Notes under the pieces: model-generated
Databases searched by the model: none
Told to the model about the DNA's origin: nothing
The model's input: the letters and a program-made list of their open reading frames with translations, nothing else
In this document: positions 25,757 to 33,251 of the stretch, one piece after another
Layout of the letters: each line of letters begins with the position of its first letter
How positions within the stretch are numbered: the stretch's first letter is position 1
Position numbers and translations under genes: made by a program
NCBI RefSeq assembly: GCF_001425045.1
Contig: NZ_LMDJ01000034.1
Coordinates: 186,001 to 250,000 of the forward strand
Direction: 5' to 3'
Length of the DNA: 64,000 nucleotides
Origin: Massilia sp. Root351
GTDB lineage: Bacteria; Pseudomonadota; Gammaproteobacteria; Burkholderiales; Burkholderiaceae_D

Positions 25757-26386
25757 TTATTCTGCTGCTTTGCCTGCTTCCGTAAAATGCTTGAGCGCCG
25801 CTTCGCGCAGCGCCTCGGACAGCTTGGGATCGTCCACCGCGCGCGCCATCACCATGGTGCCCATCATGGCGCTGACCATGAACATGGCCTGCTGGTGCGC
25901 CTCAGGCGTCCCCCAGCCGGGCAGCTGGCGCGCCACCAGGTCGATCATTTCCTTGATATGGCGGGTGGCGGCATGCCGCACCTCCGGCGCCTGGCGGTGC
26001 ATCTCGGAGCCCAGCGCGGACACCGGGCAGCCATACTCCACGGCCTCCAGGTGCTGCTGCGACAAATAGGCCCGCATCAGCGCCTGCAGCGACTGCCCCG
26101 GCGCGGCGGCGGCGGCGATGTCGGCCGAGGCGCGCACCGCATCGGCCCCGGCGCGGTCGGCCGCCTCGGCCAGCAAGGCCTCGCGCGAGGCGAAATGCGC
26201 GTAAAAGCCGCCGTGCGTGAGCCCGGCTTCCTTCATGATGTCGGCCACCCCGGTGCCGTCGTAGCCGCTGCGCCGGATCGCGCGCGCGGCCACCTCGACG
26301 ATGCGCTCGTGCGTCGCTTCCTTGCGGCTGGAGGCCGCGCGCCGCGCGCCGGCCGGTGGGGTTTTACTCTTCATGATGGTCATCAT
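25757..26386 (-). CDS. TetR/AcrR-family repressor
   Basis: About 209 residues from the ATG at 26384-26386, which overlaps the pnuC stop (ATGA); an ATG at 26372-26374 is also possible, and neither has a clear Shine-Dalgarno. The N-terminal domain shows the TetR helix-turn-helix: Arg-Ile-Val-Glu-Val-Ala-Ala-Arg-Ala, Gly-Val-Ala-Asp-Ile-Met-Lys-Glu-Ala-Gly-Leu-Thr-His-Gly-Gly-Phe-Tyr-Ala-His-Phe. The C-terminal ligand-binding half holds one Cys (Tyr-Gly-Cys-Pro-Val-Ser-Ala-Leu-Gly). A palindrome covers its own start, and a near copy precedes the SDR gene. Confidence 0.88.
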   Translation of the reverse strand: MMTIMKSKTPPAGARRAASSRKEATHERIVEVAARAIRRSGYDGTGVADIMKEAGLTHGGFYAHFASREALLAEAADRAGADAVRASADIAAAAAPGQSLQALMRAYLSQQHLEAVEYGCPVSALGSEMHRQAPEVRHAATRHIKEMIDLVARQLPGWGTPEAHQQAMFMVSAMMGTMVMARAVDDPKLSEALREAALKHFTEAGKAAE

Positions 26387-26387
26387 A
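26372..26387. promoter_or_regulatory. Candidate TetR operator over the tetR start codons
   Basis: CATGATGGTCATCATA is a 16-bp imperfect palindrome (two mismatched pairs) that spans both possible TetR start codons. It matches the element before the SDR gene at 13 of 16 positions, as expected for a self-repressing TetR. Confidence 0.45.
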
Positions 26388-26958
26388 TACCAATTTCGGC
26401 CGGCGCGCTCATCTGGCGCCGCCACCAGCGCCAGGAAACCAGCGCGTTGACGAAGTAGGCGGCGTACAGCAGCGCCGTCAGGTACAGGCCCCGGCTGGAA
26501 TACAGCGGCACCGACACCGCGTTCACCAGCAGCCATACGGGCCAGGTTTCCACCCGGCGCGCCATCAGCAGCAGCTGGGCGATGATGCTGAAGGCCAGCA
26601 CCGCCGAGTCGACAAAGGGCGCATAGGCGCTGGTGTAGTGGTGCAGCATCAAGCCATATCCCACGGTGCCGGCCACGCCGGCCGCCCCCATCCACGCCAG
26701 CGTGCTGCTGCGCGCGGAGGTGACCGGCAGCGCCTTGCCGCCGCCGCCGCGCGCCCATTCATACCAGCCGATCAGGCAGGTGACGATAAAGAACAGCTGC
26801 AGCGCCACGTCGGCAAACAGCTGCACGCCATAGAACAGCGCGCCGAACAGCGCGCAGCCGACGATGCCGATCCACCAGGAATGAATATTGTTGCGTCCGG
26901 CCAGCACGATGGACAGCGCCATCACCGCGTTGGCGGCCAGTTCCAGATTAGTTGTCAA
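26383..26958 (-). CDS. pnuC: PnuC-like nicotinamide riboside transporter
   Basis: About 191 residues if it begins at the TTG at 26956-26958; no in-frame ATG precedes the conserved region. There are seven hydrophobic helices. The PnuC family motifs are seen: Asn-Asn-Ile-His-Ser-Trp-Trp-Ile-Gly-Ile-Val-Gly near the N-terminus and Gly-Trp-Tyr-Glu-Trp in the middle. The last helix carries Tyr-Phe-Val-Asn-Ala-Leu-Val-Ser-Trp-Arg-Trp-Trp. PnuC moves nicotinamide riboside by facilitated diffusion for NAD salvage. The start overlaps the M48 stop by 11 nt and the stop overlaps the TetR start. No riboswitch or kinase gene is near. Confidence 0.75.
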   Translation of the reverse strand: MTTNLELAANAVMALSIVLAGRNNIHSWWIGIVGCALFGALFYGVQLFADVALQLFFIVTCLIGWYEWARGGGGKALPVTSARSSTLAWMGAAGVAGTVGYGLMLHHYTSAYAPFVDSAVLAFSIIAQLLLMARRVETWPVWLLVNAVSVPLYSSRGLYLTALLYAAYFVNALVSWRWWRRQMSAPAEIGI

Positions 26959-28177
26959 AAAAAGTCCCGGCAGGCTGGTTGCTTTGGCATGCCGGCGGCA
27001 GCAGCCGGGCCGGAATGTCCTCGCCGGCGCAGCGCCAGGCGACGCGCTTATTTTCTGCCAGCGCGGGCGTGAAGGCAATAGCCTTGCCGCGCAGCGCAAA
27101 GTCGGCCGGATAGATGCGCACCACCCCGCTGTCGCCGTCGATGCGCGCGTCGACCACGGCCAGGCCGGGATCGGCCAGCGCGAAGCCGGCCTCGCGCAGG
27201 CTGGCCGGGATGCGGCCGTTGGCGTAGTAATAGCGGTCCACCGCCGCCGTGGCGTCCTGGCCCACGCGCACCGCGCGCGCCAGCTGGGTGCGCGCCTCGA
27301 ATTCGCCCAGCCGTGGCAGCGCCAGCGCGGCGGCCGCGGCCAGCAGCGCCAGCGCCAGCAGGCCGCCGGCGGCGCCGGCCAGGCCCAGGCGCGGCACCAG
27401 CATGGCCGCCAGCCAGGCCAGCCGGTGGCGCGCGGCCGGCAGCGCCTCGGCGCCGCTGGCCAGCGCCCGCAGCGCCGCCATGCGCTTGACCGGCCAGGGC
27501 TGGCTGTTCACCAGTTCGAGGAAGGACATCCAGAAGCCGCACGCCTGGCGCGCCTGCGCGGCGTAGTCATCCAGGTTGAGCTGGCGCCAGCGCCGTCCGC
27601 CCGCCGCCAGCGCGGCCAGCGCGCTCTGGGCGCTGCGCAGGTCGTCGCAGGCGTGCAGGCCGTGGCGGTCGCAGGTGTAGGCGCAGGCGCGCGCATAGGC
27701 CGCGCCCAGCAGCGGCAGCGCGGCGGCCGGCAGCAGCAGGGGCAGCCAGCGCTGGTGGCGCCGCGTGATGTGGCCGATCTCGTGGCCGATGTAGAAATTG
27801 ATGGCGTCGGCCCGCTCCTCGAGCGCGTCGAGCACGCCGGCCTGCAGCACGATGTAGCGCCGTCCCAGCAGCATGACGGTCAAGGCGCTGGGCCTGCGCA
27901 GCAGATACGCTTCCGGTATGCGCTCCAGCCCGAGCCGGCGGCAACAGACGTCAATGCGCGCTTTCAGGTCGGGAAACTGCTGGTAACTGATATGGACGCC
28001 GGTGCCCTTTAAATATGCCGCAAGCGCCGCTTGCATGAATACGGTGATTGCAAAAATAAAAACAAGACAGGCCAGCGCCTGTCCCAGCGTGGCCAGCGCC
28101 AGCCCGCACCAGATCAGCAGCGAGGCCGCCAGCAGCGCCCTGAGCAGCATGCGTTCATGTTTATATACCAGTTCCAC
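26948..28177 (-). CDS. M48-family membrane metalloprotease
   Basis: About 409 residues from a GTG at 28175-28177; an ATG nine codons in is the alternative. Two hydrophobic helices lie at about residues 12-55. The zinc-protease motif His-Glu-Ile-Gly-His (HExxH) stands in Phe-Tyr-Ile-Gly-His-Glu-Ile-Gly-His-Ile at about residue 130. Two further hydrophobic stretches (about 145-165 and 255-285) follow. M48 proteins such as HtpX clear damaged membrane proteins. The C-terminal ~120 residues, after the last helix, look like a pilin-like or periplasmic domain and are not usual for HtpX. It begins a tight group with pnuC and the TetR gene. Confidence 0.8.
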   Translation of the reverse strand: MELVYKHERMLLRALLAASLLIWCGLALATLGQALACLVFIFAITVFMQAALAAYLKGTGVHISYQQFPDLKARIDVCCRRLGLERIPEAYLLRRPSALTVMLLGRRYIVLQAGVLDALEERADAINFYIGHEIGHITRRHQRWLPLLLPAAALPLLGAAYARACAYTCDRHGLHACDDLRSAQSALAALAAGGRRWRQLNLDDYAAQARQACGFWMSFLELVNSQPWPVKRMAALRALASGAEALPAARHRLAWLAAMLVPRLGLAGAAGGLLALALLAAAAALALPRLGEFEARTQLARAVRVGQDATAAVDRYYYANGRIPASLREAGFALADPGLAVVDARIDGDSGVVRIYPADFALRGKAIAFTPALAENKRVAWRCAGEDIPARLLPPACQSNQPAGTFFDN

Positions 28178-28371
28178 TTTTCATTCCCCATTTCCGTGCG
28201 GCATTCTAAATTAGTTTTCAAAAAAATAAAGCTTTATAAGGAATTAAAATACCTGCGGTTACATCGGCTGCTAAAACGGAGGCGCTGATACCGAACTGAG
28301 ACCGCGCTGCCCTGTTGTGCGGCATGGCGCGCCCGCATACTGGCGCCATTTCCACACCGCCGGACTCCGCC

Positions 28372-29418
28372 ATGCTGCTGCACCAATACGAGATCGCCGC
28401 CGAAGCCATCGCCAGCCCGCCCCGCCCTACCCACGGCGGCCGCCGCTTCCACACCTTCTTGCCGATGAACCAGATCTTGCAGGTGGGCGACAGCATCGTG
28501 TCGGCCAATGGCCTGTTCTTCGCCACCTTGCTGGGCGACGGCACGCTGCGCGTATACCGCGGCATGGACGGCGACGACGAGCAGGGCCTGCTGTGGAGCA
28601 GCCGCAAGGGCGGCCAGCACGGCCGCTACTTCGCACTGGTGCAGAGCGACGGCAACTTCTGCGTCTACCAGGGCTCCGACCTGGCGCACAACTGCGGCTG
28701 GCACTGGGGCACCCAAGTCACCGCGCAAGGCCAGGAGTTCTACGTGGCCATGCAGGACGACGGCAATTTCTCGGTACGCGCCGGCACCGGCCCCGACGAC
28801 AGCCGGGGCGTGATCTGGGCCTCCACCGTGACCGACCGCGTGATCAGCATCGAAGAAGTGCTGCACATCGAGTACGACTTCAGCGCAGCCTGCGTGCTGC
28901 GCACCAGCCCGGCCAGCCAATACACCGAAACCGTCACCAACCACGCCGGCGAAGCGTCGGTGCATACGCTGGCCGGGTCCATCGCCGTGACCGAAACGTC
29001 ATCATGGACCAACCTGCCCGGTGCCACCCTGGGCCCGGACGTGGAGTATTTCTACGCCGTGCCGGCCGTATCCGGCGACGAATTCGTCCTGTCGGACGCT
29101 GCCGTGTTCTACGTGGCCAACTGCGCTTCCACCCGCCTGACCGACTGGGCGTTCGACACGCCCTACACCGTGGCGCCGCACACCTCGATGCGGGCCGCCA
29201 TCGCGCTGACCTATTCCACCGTGTCGGTGCCCTACGTGCTGCTGGGCCAGCTGCGCTTCGAATCGGGCGCCCGTGTTGTAGGCGCGATACGCGGAAACTA
29301 CTTAGGCACCAACGCCCACAGCCTCACCGCCAGCTTCACGCCGCACGACCCCACGCCCAATCACAGCAAGCGGATATTGCGTCCTTTACGGCCGCTGACA
29401 GGAATGATCGTTCACTAA
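28372..29418 (+). CDS. Bulb-type lectin fused to an aerolysin/ETX-MTX2-like domain
   Basis: About 348 residues from the ATG at 28372. Residues about 30-155 are a bulb-type (B_lectin) fold with mannose-site-like repeats Val-Gln-Ser-Asp-Gly-Asn-Phe-Cys-Val-Tyr (~90) and Met-Gln-Asp-Asp-Gly-Asn-Phe-Ser-Val (~127). Residues about 165-335 look like the pore-forming ETX/MTX2 domain: alternating Ser/Thr strands, then Pro-Tyr-Thr-Val-Ala-Pro-His-Thr-Ser-Met-Arg and a Val-Pro-Tyr strand. Lectin-plus-aerolysin fusions act as toxins that bind glycans and form beta-barrel pores. There is no signal peptide. The start is weakly supported (poor Shine-Dalgarno). The second domain is inferred from pattern. 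Confidence 0.68.
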   Translation: MLLHQYEIAAEAIASPPRPTHGGRRFHTFLPMNQILQVGDSIVSANGLFFATLLGDGTLRVYRGMDGDDEQGLLWSSRKGGQHGRYFALVQSDGNFCVYQGSDLAHNCGWHWGTQVTAQGQEFYVAMQDDGNFSVRAGTGPDDSRGVIWASTVTDRVISIEEVLHIEYDFSAACVLRTSPASQYTETVTNHAGEASVHTLAGSIAVTETSSWTNLPGATLGPDVEYFYAVPAVSGDEFVLSDAAVFYVANCASTRLTDWAFDTPYTVAPHTSMRAAIALTYSTVSVPYVLLGQLRFESGARVVGAIRGNYLGTNAHSLTASFTPHDPTPNHSKRILRPLRPLTGMIVH

Positions 29419-29485
29419 TATTGCGGTTAGGCAACGCAAGGCGGGCACGCGCCGGCCCGCATTGCAATGCTATAGTGGCAGCGTC

Positions 29486-32400
29486 ATGAGTCTGGATCTG
29501 CCCTCCTTCCACCCCGCCGAAGCGCCGCTGCCGCAAGACGGACGCGTGCTGCTCGACGCCACCTTGCTGAAACGCCTGCGCAAAGCGCGCGGGCTGAGCC
29601 AGGAAGCGCTGGCGGACTTGTGTTTTCAGCAGCAATTGTGCGTCTCCATCGCCTCCATCAAGCGCGCGGAAACCGGCAAGATCGTGCTCTACCGCACCGC
29701 GCGCCACCTGGCCCAGGTGTTCGGCGTGGCGCTGGAAGAACTGGCGGCCGGGCCGTCCGTGCCGGCCGCGTCCGCGCCGCCCTTGTCTGCGTCCGCCGCC
29801 ATCGTTTCCGGCGCGCTGCCTTCCACCGTGCAGTTCCCGCCAACGCAGGCCTCCGCAATCCAGCCAGCCGAAGCGGACGGCGTGCTGCGTCACGTGGTGA
29901 TGCTGGAGATTGAACTGGCCACGCCGCAAACCGCAGGCAGCGCAGCGGTGCACGAACTGGCTTACGTGGCGCAGCAATTCGGCGGCCGCCTGGCGCAGGT
30001 GGACGGTTGCCGGGTGTCCGCCGTGTTCGGCCTGCCCCAGGCCTTCCGCAGCGACGCCGAGCGCGCCATGCGCTGCGCGCTGGAACTGAACCGCCACCTG
30101 CTGACCCACGGCGGGCGCGCCATGGCCCTGCGCATGGCGCGCTGGGAACGCGGCGCCGCGGCCACCGCGACGGCGGCCGCCCCCGTGCCCGACTTGCGCC
30201 AGGGCGACGCGCCACATGCCGCGCCGGGCGTGCGTGCCTTCCGCCTGCCCCTGTATGTCGAGCGCAAGCTGCTGCCGCTGCTCGACAACCGCTTTCTGTT
30301 CGAGCAGGAACAGCAGGACCAGGAGCAGCACGCACCGCGCCATCCCGGCTACCTGGCCTTCAGCAAGCCGGCCGCCAGCGATGCCAGCCAGCTGCCGCCG
30401 CTGATCGGCCGCTACGCCGAAACGCGCCAGTTCAAGGCCGTGGTGGAGAGCATGGAAGAAAGCCAGTGCGGCCACATCATCTACCTGCGCGCCATGGCCG
30501 GCGTGGGCAAGAGCAGGCTGGCGCAGGAATTCGCCGACATCGGGCGCCAGCACGGCATGCGCTGCCACCGTGCCGAAGTGCAGGACCTGGGCGCCGACGC
30601 CGGCTGGCGCGCGCCGCTGGAACAGCTGGCGCGCAGCCTGCTCGGCCTGGGCTCGCCGCTGGCGCACGCGAACCCGCAAGCCATCGCCGACACCGTAGCG
30701 CGGCTCTACCTGCCGGCCGACTCGGCACTGTTCTACCATGTGCTGGCCGGTGTGCCGCTCGGCCCCGAACAGCATGCGCTGTATTCGGCCATGAGCCAAG
30801 AGGTGCGTGAGCAGGGCTGGTCGCACGCGCTGCAAACGCTGCTGCTGCGCCAGGCCATGACCGAGCCGCAGTTGGTGGCGCTGGAGGACGTGCATTGGGG
30901 CGATCCCTACCTGTTCGACGCGCTCGGCCCGCTGCTGGCCTTGTCGCGCGAAGCGCCTGTGCTGTGGGTAATCACCTCGCGCGTGGAGAACGATCCGCTC
31001 GAATCGGCGCTGCGCCAGCAGATGGACGACCTGGGCCTGTCCGTGTTCGACCTGGCGCCGATGGCGCCGCGCGAGGCGGCGGTGCTGGCCGACCAGTTCG
31101 GCGACGTCGATCCGGCCTACCGCGCCCGTTGCGTGGAGCGCGCGCAAGGCAATCCGCTGTTCCTGACCCAGCTGCTGGCCAGTCCCGGCCAGCACCTGCC
31201 GGACAGCCTGCGCCACCTGGTCCAGGCCCGCCTGGACAGCATGCCGCCCGAGCACGCGCACGCGCTGCGCATGGCGTCCGTGCTCGGCCACCGCTTCGAC
31301 CTGGCGCTGCTGCGCGACGCGCTCGGCCAGCCGGACTACCAGCCTCAAGCGGCCGGACGCGACAGCCTGCTGCGCGCGGCGGTCGGTTCCGGCAGCGCCG
31401 GCGGCGACAGCTACAGTTTCGTGCACGACCTCGTCATGCACTGCATCTACGACGCCATCGACCCCGCCCAGCAGCGCCGCCTGCACCTCGCTGCGGCGCA
31501 AGCCTGGCGCGGGCGGGACGCCGTGCAGTGCGCGCACCACCTGTACCGCGCCGCCGACCCGGGCGCGCTCGAGATGATGCTGTCGGCCATCCGCGCCAGG
31601 CTGGAACAGCACCAGTTCGAAGCGGCGCTGGATTTGACAGCGGCCTGCAACACCGCCGATTCCACCAGTTTCAGCAGCTTCCCGCTCGCGCTGCTGCGCG
31701 CGCACGCCAGCGCCGGCATGGGCCACATGGGCAACGCGCGCCGCTACTACCAGCACGCCATGCTGCTGGCCGGCCGGCCGCAGGACAAGATCGAAGCCGT
31801 GGTGGGCCTGGCCGCCACGCTGAACGTGCTGGAAGAGCTGGAGGAAGAAGAGCGCCTGCTGGACGAAACCGTGCCGCTGGCCCTGGAGATCGGCGCCGAA
31901 GCCGCGCTGGGCAAGCTGCTTTACCTGAAGGGCAATATCTACTTCCCGCGCGGGAACTACAACGAATGCCGCCGCCTGCACGAGGACGCGGCGCGCTACG
32001 CGCAGGCCAGCGACATGCGCGAGACGCAGGCGCGCGCCCTGAGCGGCGTGGGCGACTCGTACTACGCGCAAGGCCGCATGCGCAAAGCCTTCGACCTGTT
32101 CGAGCAATGCCTGGCCATGTGCGAGCAGGACCGATTCGTGCAGATCGAAGCGTCGAACCGCGCCGCGCTCGGCTCCACCCGCATCTACCTCGGCGACGCC
32201 GCCGGCGCGGTGCGCGATGCGCAAGCGTCGGCCGCCATCGCGAGCAGGGTCGGCAACCGCCGCGCCGAGACCTTCGCGCGCATGACAGCCGGCTGGGCGC
32301 TGGTGGCGGACGGCCTGCTGGACCAGGCCACGGAAGAGGTGGAAACCGGGCTGGAACTGGCGCGCTCGCTGGGCAGCTCGCGCTTCGAAACCTTCCTGAT

Positions 32401-32902
32401 GGAGAGCCAGGCCCGCATTACCTGGCTGCGCGGCGACCGCGCGCTGGCCGAACGCCAGATCCTGCTGGCGGCACAGCAGATGGAGCGGCTGCATCTGCAC
32501 AACTTCATCGGCCCATGGGTGCTGGGCACGCTGGCGCTGTTCTCGCAGGACGGCGCCGTGCGCAAGCGCGCCCTGCTGCAAGGCGCGGCCCATTTGACGC
32601 GCGACTGCCTGGCGCACAACGCCTACCGCTTCCACCTGAGCGCAGCCGAAGTGTCGCTGCTCGATGGCGACACGGTGGCCGCCGAATTCTATGCCGGCCA
32701 GCTGGCCGTCTACGCGGCGCAAGAGTCATGCAACTGGATCGAGCACCACACCGCGCTGATCCACGCCTACGCCGACTGGCTGCGGGCCCCGTCCGAGACC
32801 CTGCGCGCACACCTCGGGCTGCTGCACGCGCAATCCGCCCAATACGGCTACACCCACGCCGCACCGCGCCTGCACCTGGCGCTGCAAGCGCTGGCTAATT
32901 GA
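29486..32902 (+). CDS. XRE-STAND ATPase with TPR repeats
   Basis: A 1138-residue protein. Residues about 22-80 are an XRE-type helix-turn-helix (Leu-Arg-Lys-Ala-Arg-Gly-Leu-Ser-Gln-Glu-Ala-Leu). Residues about 135-225 resemble a class III nucleotide-cyclase fold without visible catalytic residues. A STAND/AAA_16 ATPase follows, with Walker A Gly-Val-Gly-Lys-Ser at 339-343 and Walker B-like Leu-Val-Ala-Leu-Glu-Asp-Val-His-Trp at about 462. From about 660 to the end there are TPR-like helical repeats. Proteins of this plan are signal-gated ATP switches that act as regulators or, in some cases, in defence. It lies 67 nt after the lectin gene on the same strand. Confidence 0.85.
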   Translation: MSLDLPSFHPAEAPLPQDGRVLLDATLLKRLRKARGLSQEALADLCFQQQLCVSIASIKRAETGKIVLYRTARHLAQVFGVALEELAAGPSVPAASAPPLSASAAIVSGALPSTVQFPPTQASAIQPAEADGVLRHVVMLEIELATPQTAGSAAVHELAYVAQQFGGRLAQVDGCRVSAVFGLPQAFRSDAERAMRCALELNRHLLTHGGRAMALRMARWERGAAATATAAAPVPDLRQGDAPHAAPGVRAFRLPLYVERKLLPLLDNRFLFEQEQQDQEQHAPRHPGYLAFSKPAASDASQLPPLIGRYAETRQFKAVVESMEESQCGHIIYLRAMAGVGKSRLAQEFADIGRQHGMRCHRAEVQDLGADAGWRAPLEQLARSLLGLGSPLAHANPQAIADTVARLYLPADSALFYHVLAGVPLGPEQHALYSAMSQEVREQGWSHALQTLLLRQAMTEPQLVALEDVHWGDPYLFDALGPLLALSREAPVLWVITSRVENDPLESALRQQMDDLGLSVFDLAPMAPREAAVLADQFGDVDPAYRARCVERAQGNPLFLTQLLASPGQHLPDSLRHLVQARLDSMPPEHAHALRMASVLGHRFDLALLRDALGQPDYQPQAAGRDSLLRAAVGSGSAGGDSYSFVHDLVMHCIYDAIDPAQQRRLHLAAAQAWRGRDAVQCAHHLYRAADPGALEMMLSAIRARLEQHQFEAALDLTAACNTADSTSFSSFPLALLRAHASAGMGHMGNARRYYQHAMLLAGRPQDKIEAVVGLAATLNVLEELEEEERLLDETVPLALEIGAEAALGKLLYLKGNIYFPRGNYNECRRLHEDAARYAQASDMRETQARALSGVGDSYYAQGRMRKAFDLFEQCLAMCEQDRFVQIEASNRAALGSTRIYLGDAAGAVRDAQASAAIASRVGNRRAETFARMTAGWALVADGLLDQATEEVETGLELARSLGSSRFETFLMESQARITWLRGDRALAERQILLAAQQMERLHLHNFIGPWVLGTLALFSQDGAVRKRALLQGAAHLTRDCLAHNAYRFHLSAAEVSLLDGDTVAAEFYAGQLAVYAAQESCNWIEHHTALIHAYADWLRAPSETLRAHLGLLHAQSAQYGYTHAAPRLHLALQALAN

Positions 32903-33167
32903 CTGCTGCGAATTTTTCTATAGGCGGATGCAGCTTGCGGGCCGCATGCCATAAATCGTAGTCCGCCCGGACAGCCAGCCACACACGCGCGGTACTGATG
33001 CCCGCTCGCTCCAGCCTGACCGCAAGATCCGGGCTAACCGGCGCCCCGCCATGCATGATGCGAGAAAGCGTTTCCCGTGCAAAACCAAGACGGCGCGCAA
33101 ATTCAGTGCAAGTCATATCAAGCGCCGGCAATACATCGCGCAGCAAAATGCTGAAGCGAATTATCAC
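32895..33167 (-). CDS. Orphan HigA-like antitoxin with altered N-terminus
   Basis: About 90 residues from a GTG at 33165-33167. Residues 8-80 match HigA antitoxins: Leu-Leu-Arg-Asp-Val-Leu-Pro-Ala-Leu-Asp-Met-Thr, the helix-turn-helix Glu-Phe-Ala-Arg-Arg-Leu-Gly-Phe-Ala-Arg-Glu-Thr-Leu-Ser-Arg-Ile, and Val-Trp-Leu-Ala-Val-Arg-Ala-Asp-Tyr-Asp-Leu-Trp. The usual His-Pro-Gly-Glu start is missing and a stop codon lies six codons upstream. An ATG in another frame at about 33184-33186 opens Met-His-His-His-Ser-Cys, hinting at a lost frame. No higB toxin fits in the 84 nt upstream. The 3' end overlaps the convergent XRE-STAND gene by 8 nt. Confidence 0.6.
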   Translation of the reverse strand: MIIRFSILLRDVLPALDMTCTEFARRLGFARETLSRIMHGGAPVSPDLAVRLERAGISTARVWLAVRADYDLWHAARKLHPPIEKFAAVN

Positions 33168-33251
33168 ATGAATGGTGATGCATTACATCACATCAGGAAT
33201 GGCGAAAAGCCCTGCTGTGACGCAGCGGCCTCTGCTACATGTTGAGGCTGA

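Noticed and set aside
28234..28965. A 243-codon minus-strand frame rich in Val/Ala/His opposite the lectin gene.
   Set aside because: The plus-strand frame has recognisable lectin repeats; the minus frame has none.
29336..32722. A 1128-codon open frame antisense to the XRE-STAND gene.
   Set aside because: It is a GC-rich shadow: Arg/Ala/Gln/His-rich, no domain, no Shine-Dalgarno, while the other strand has clear motifs.
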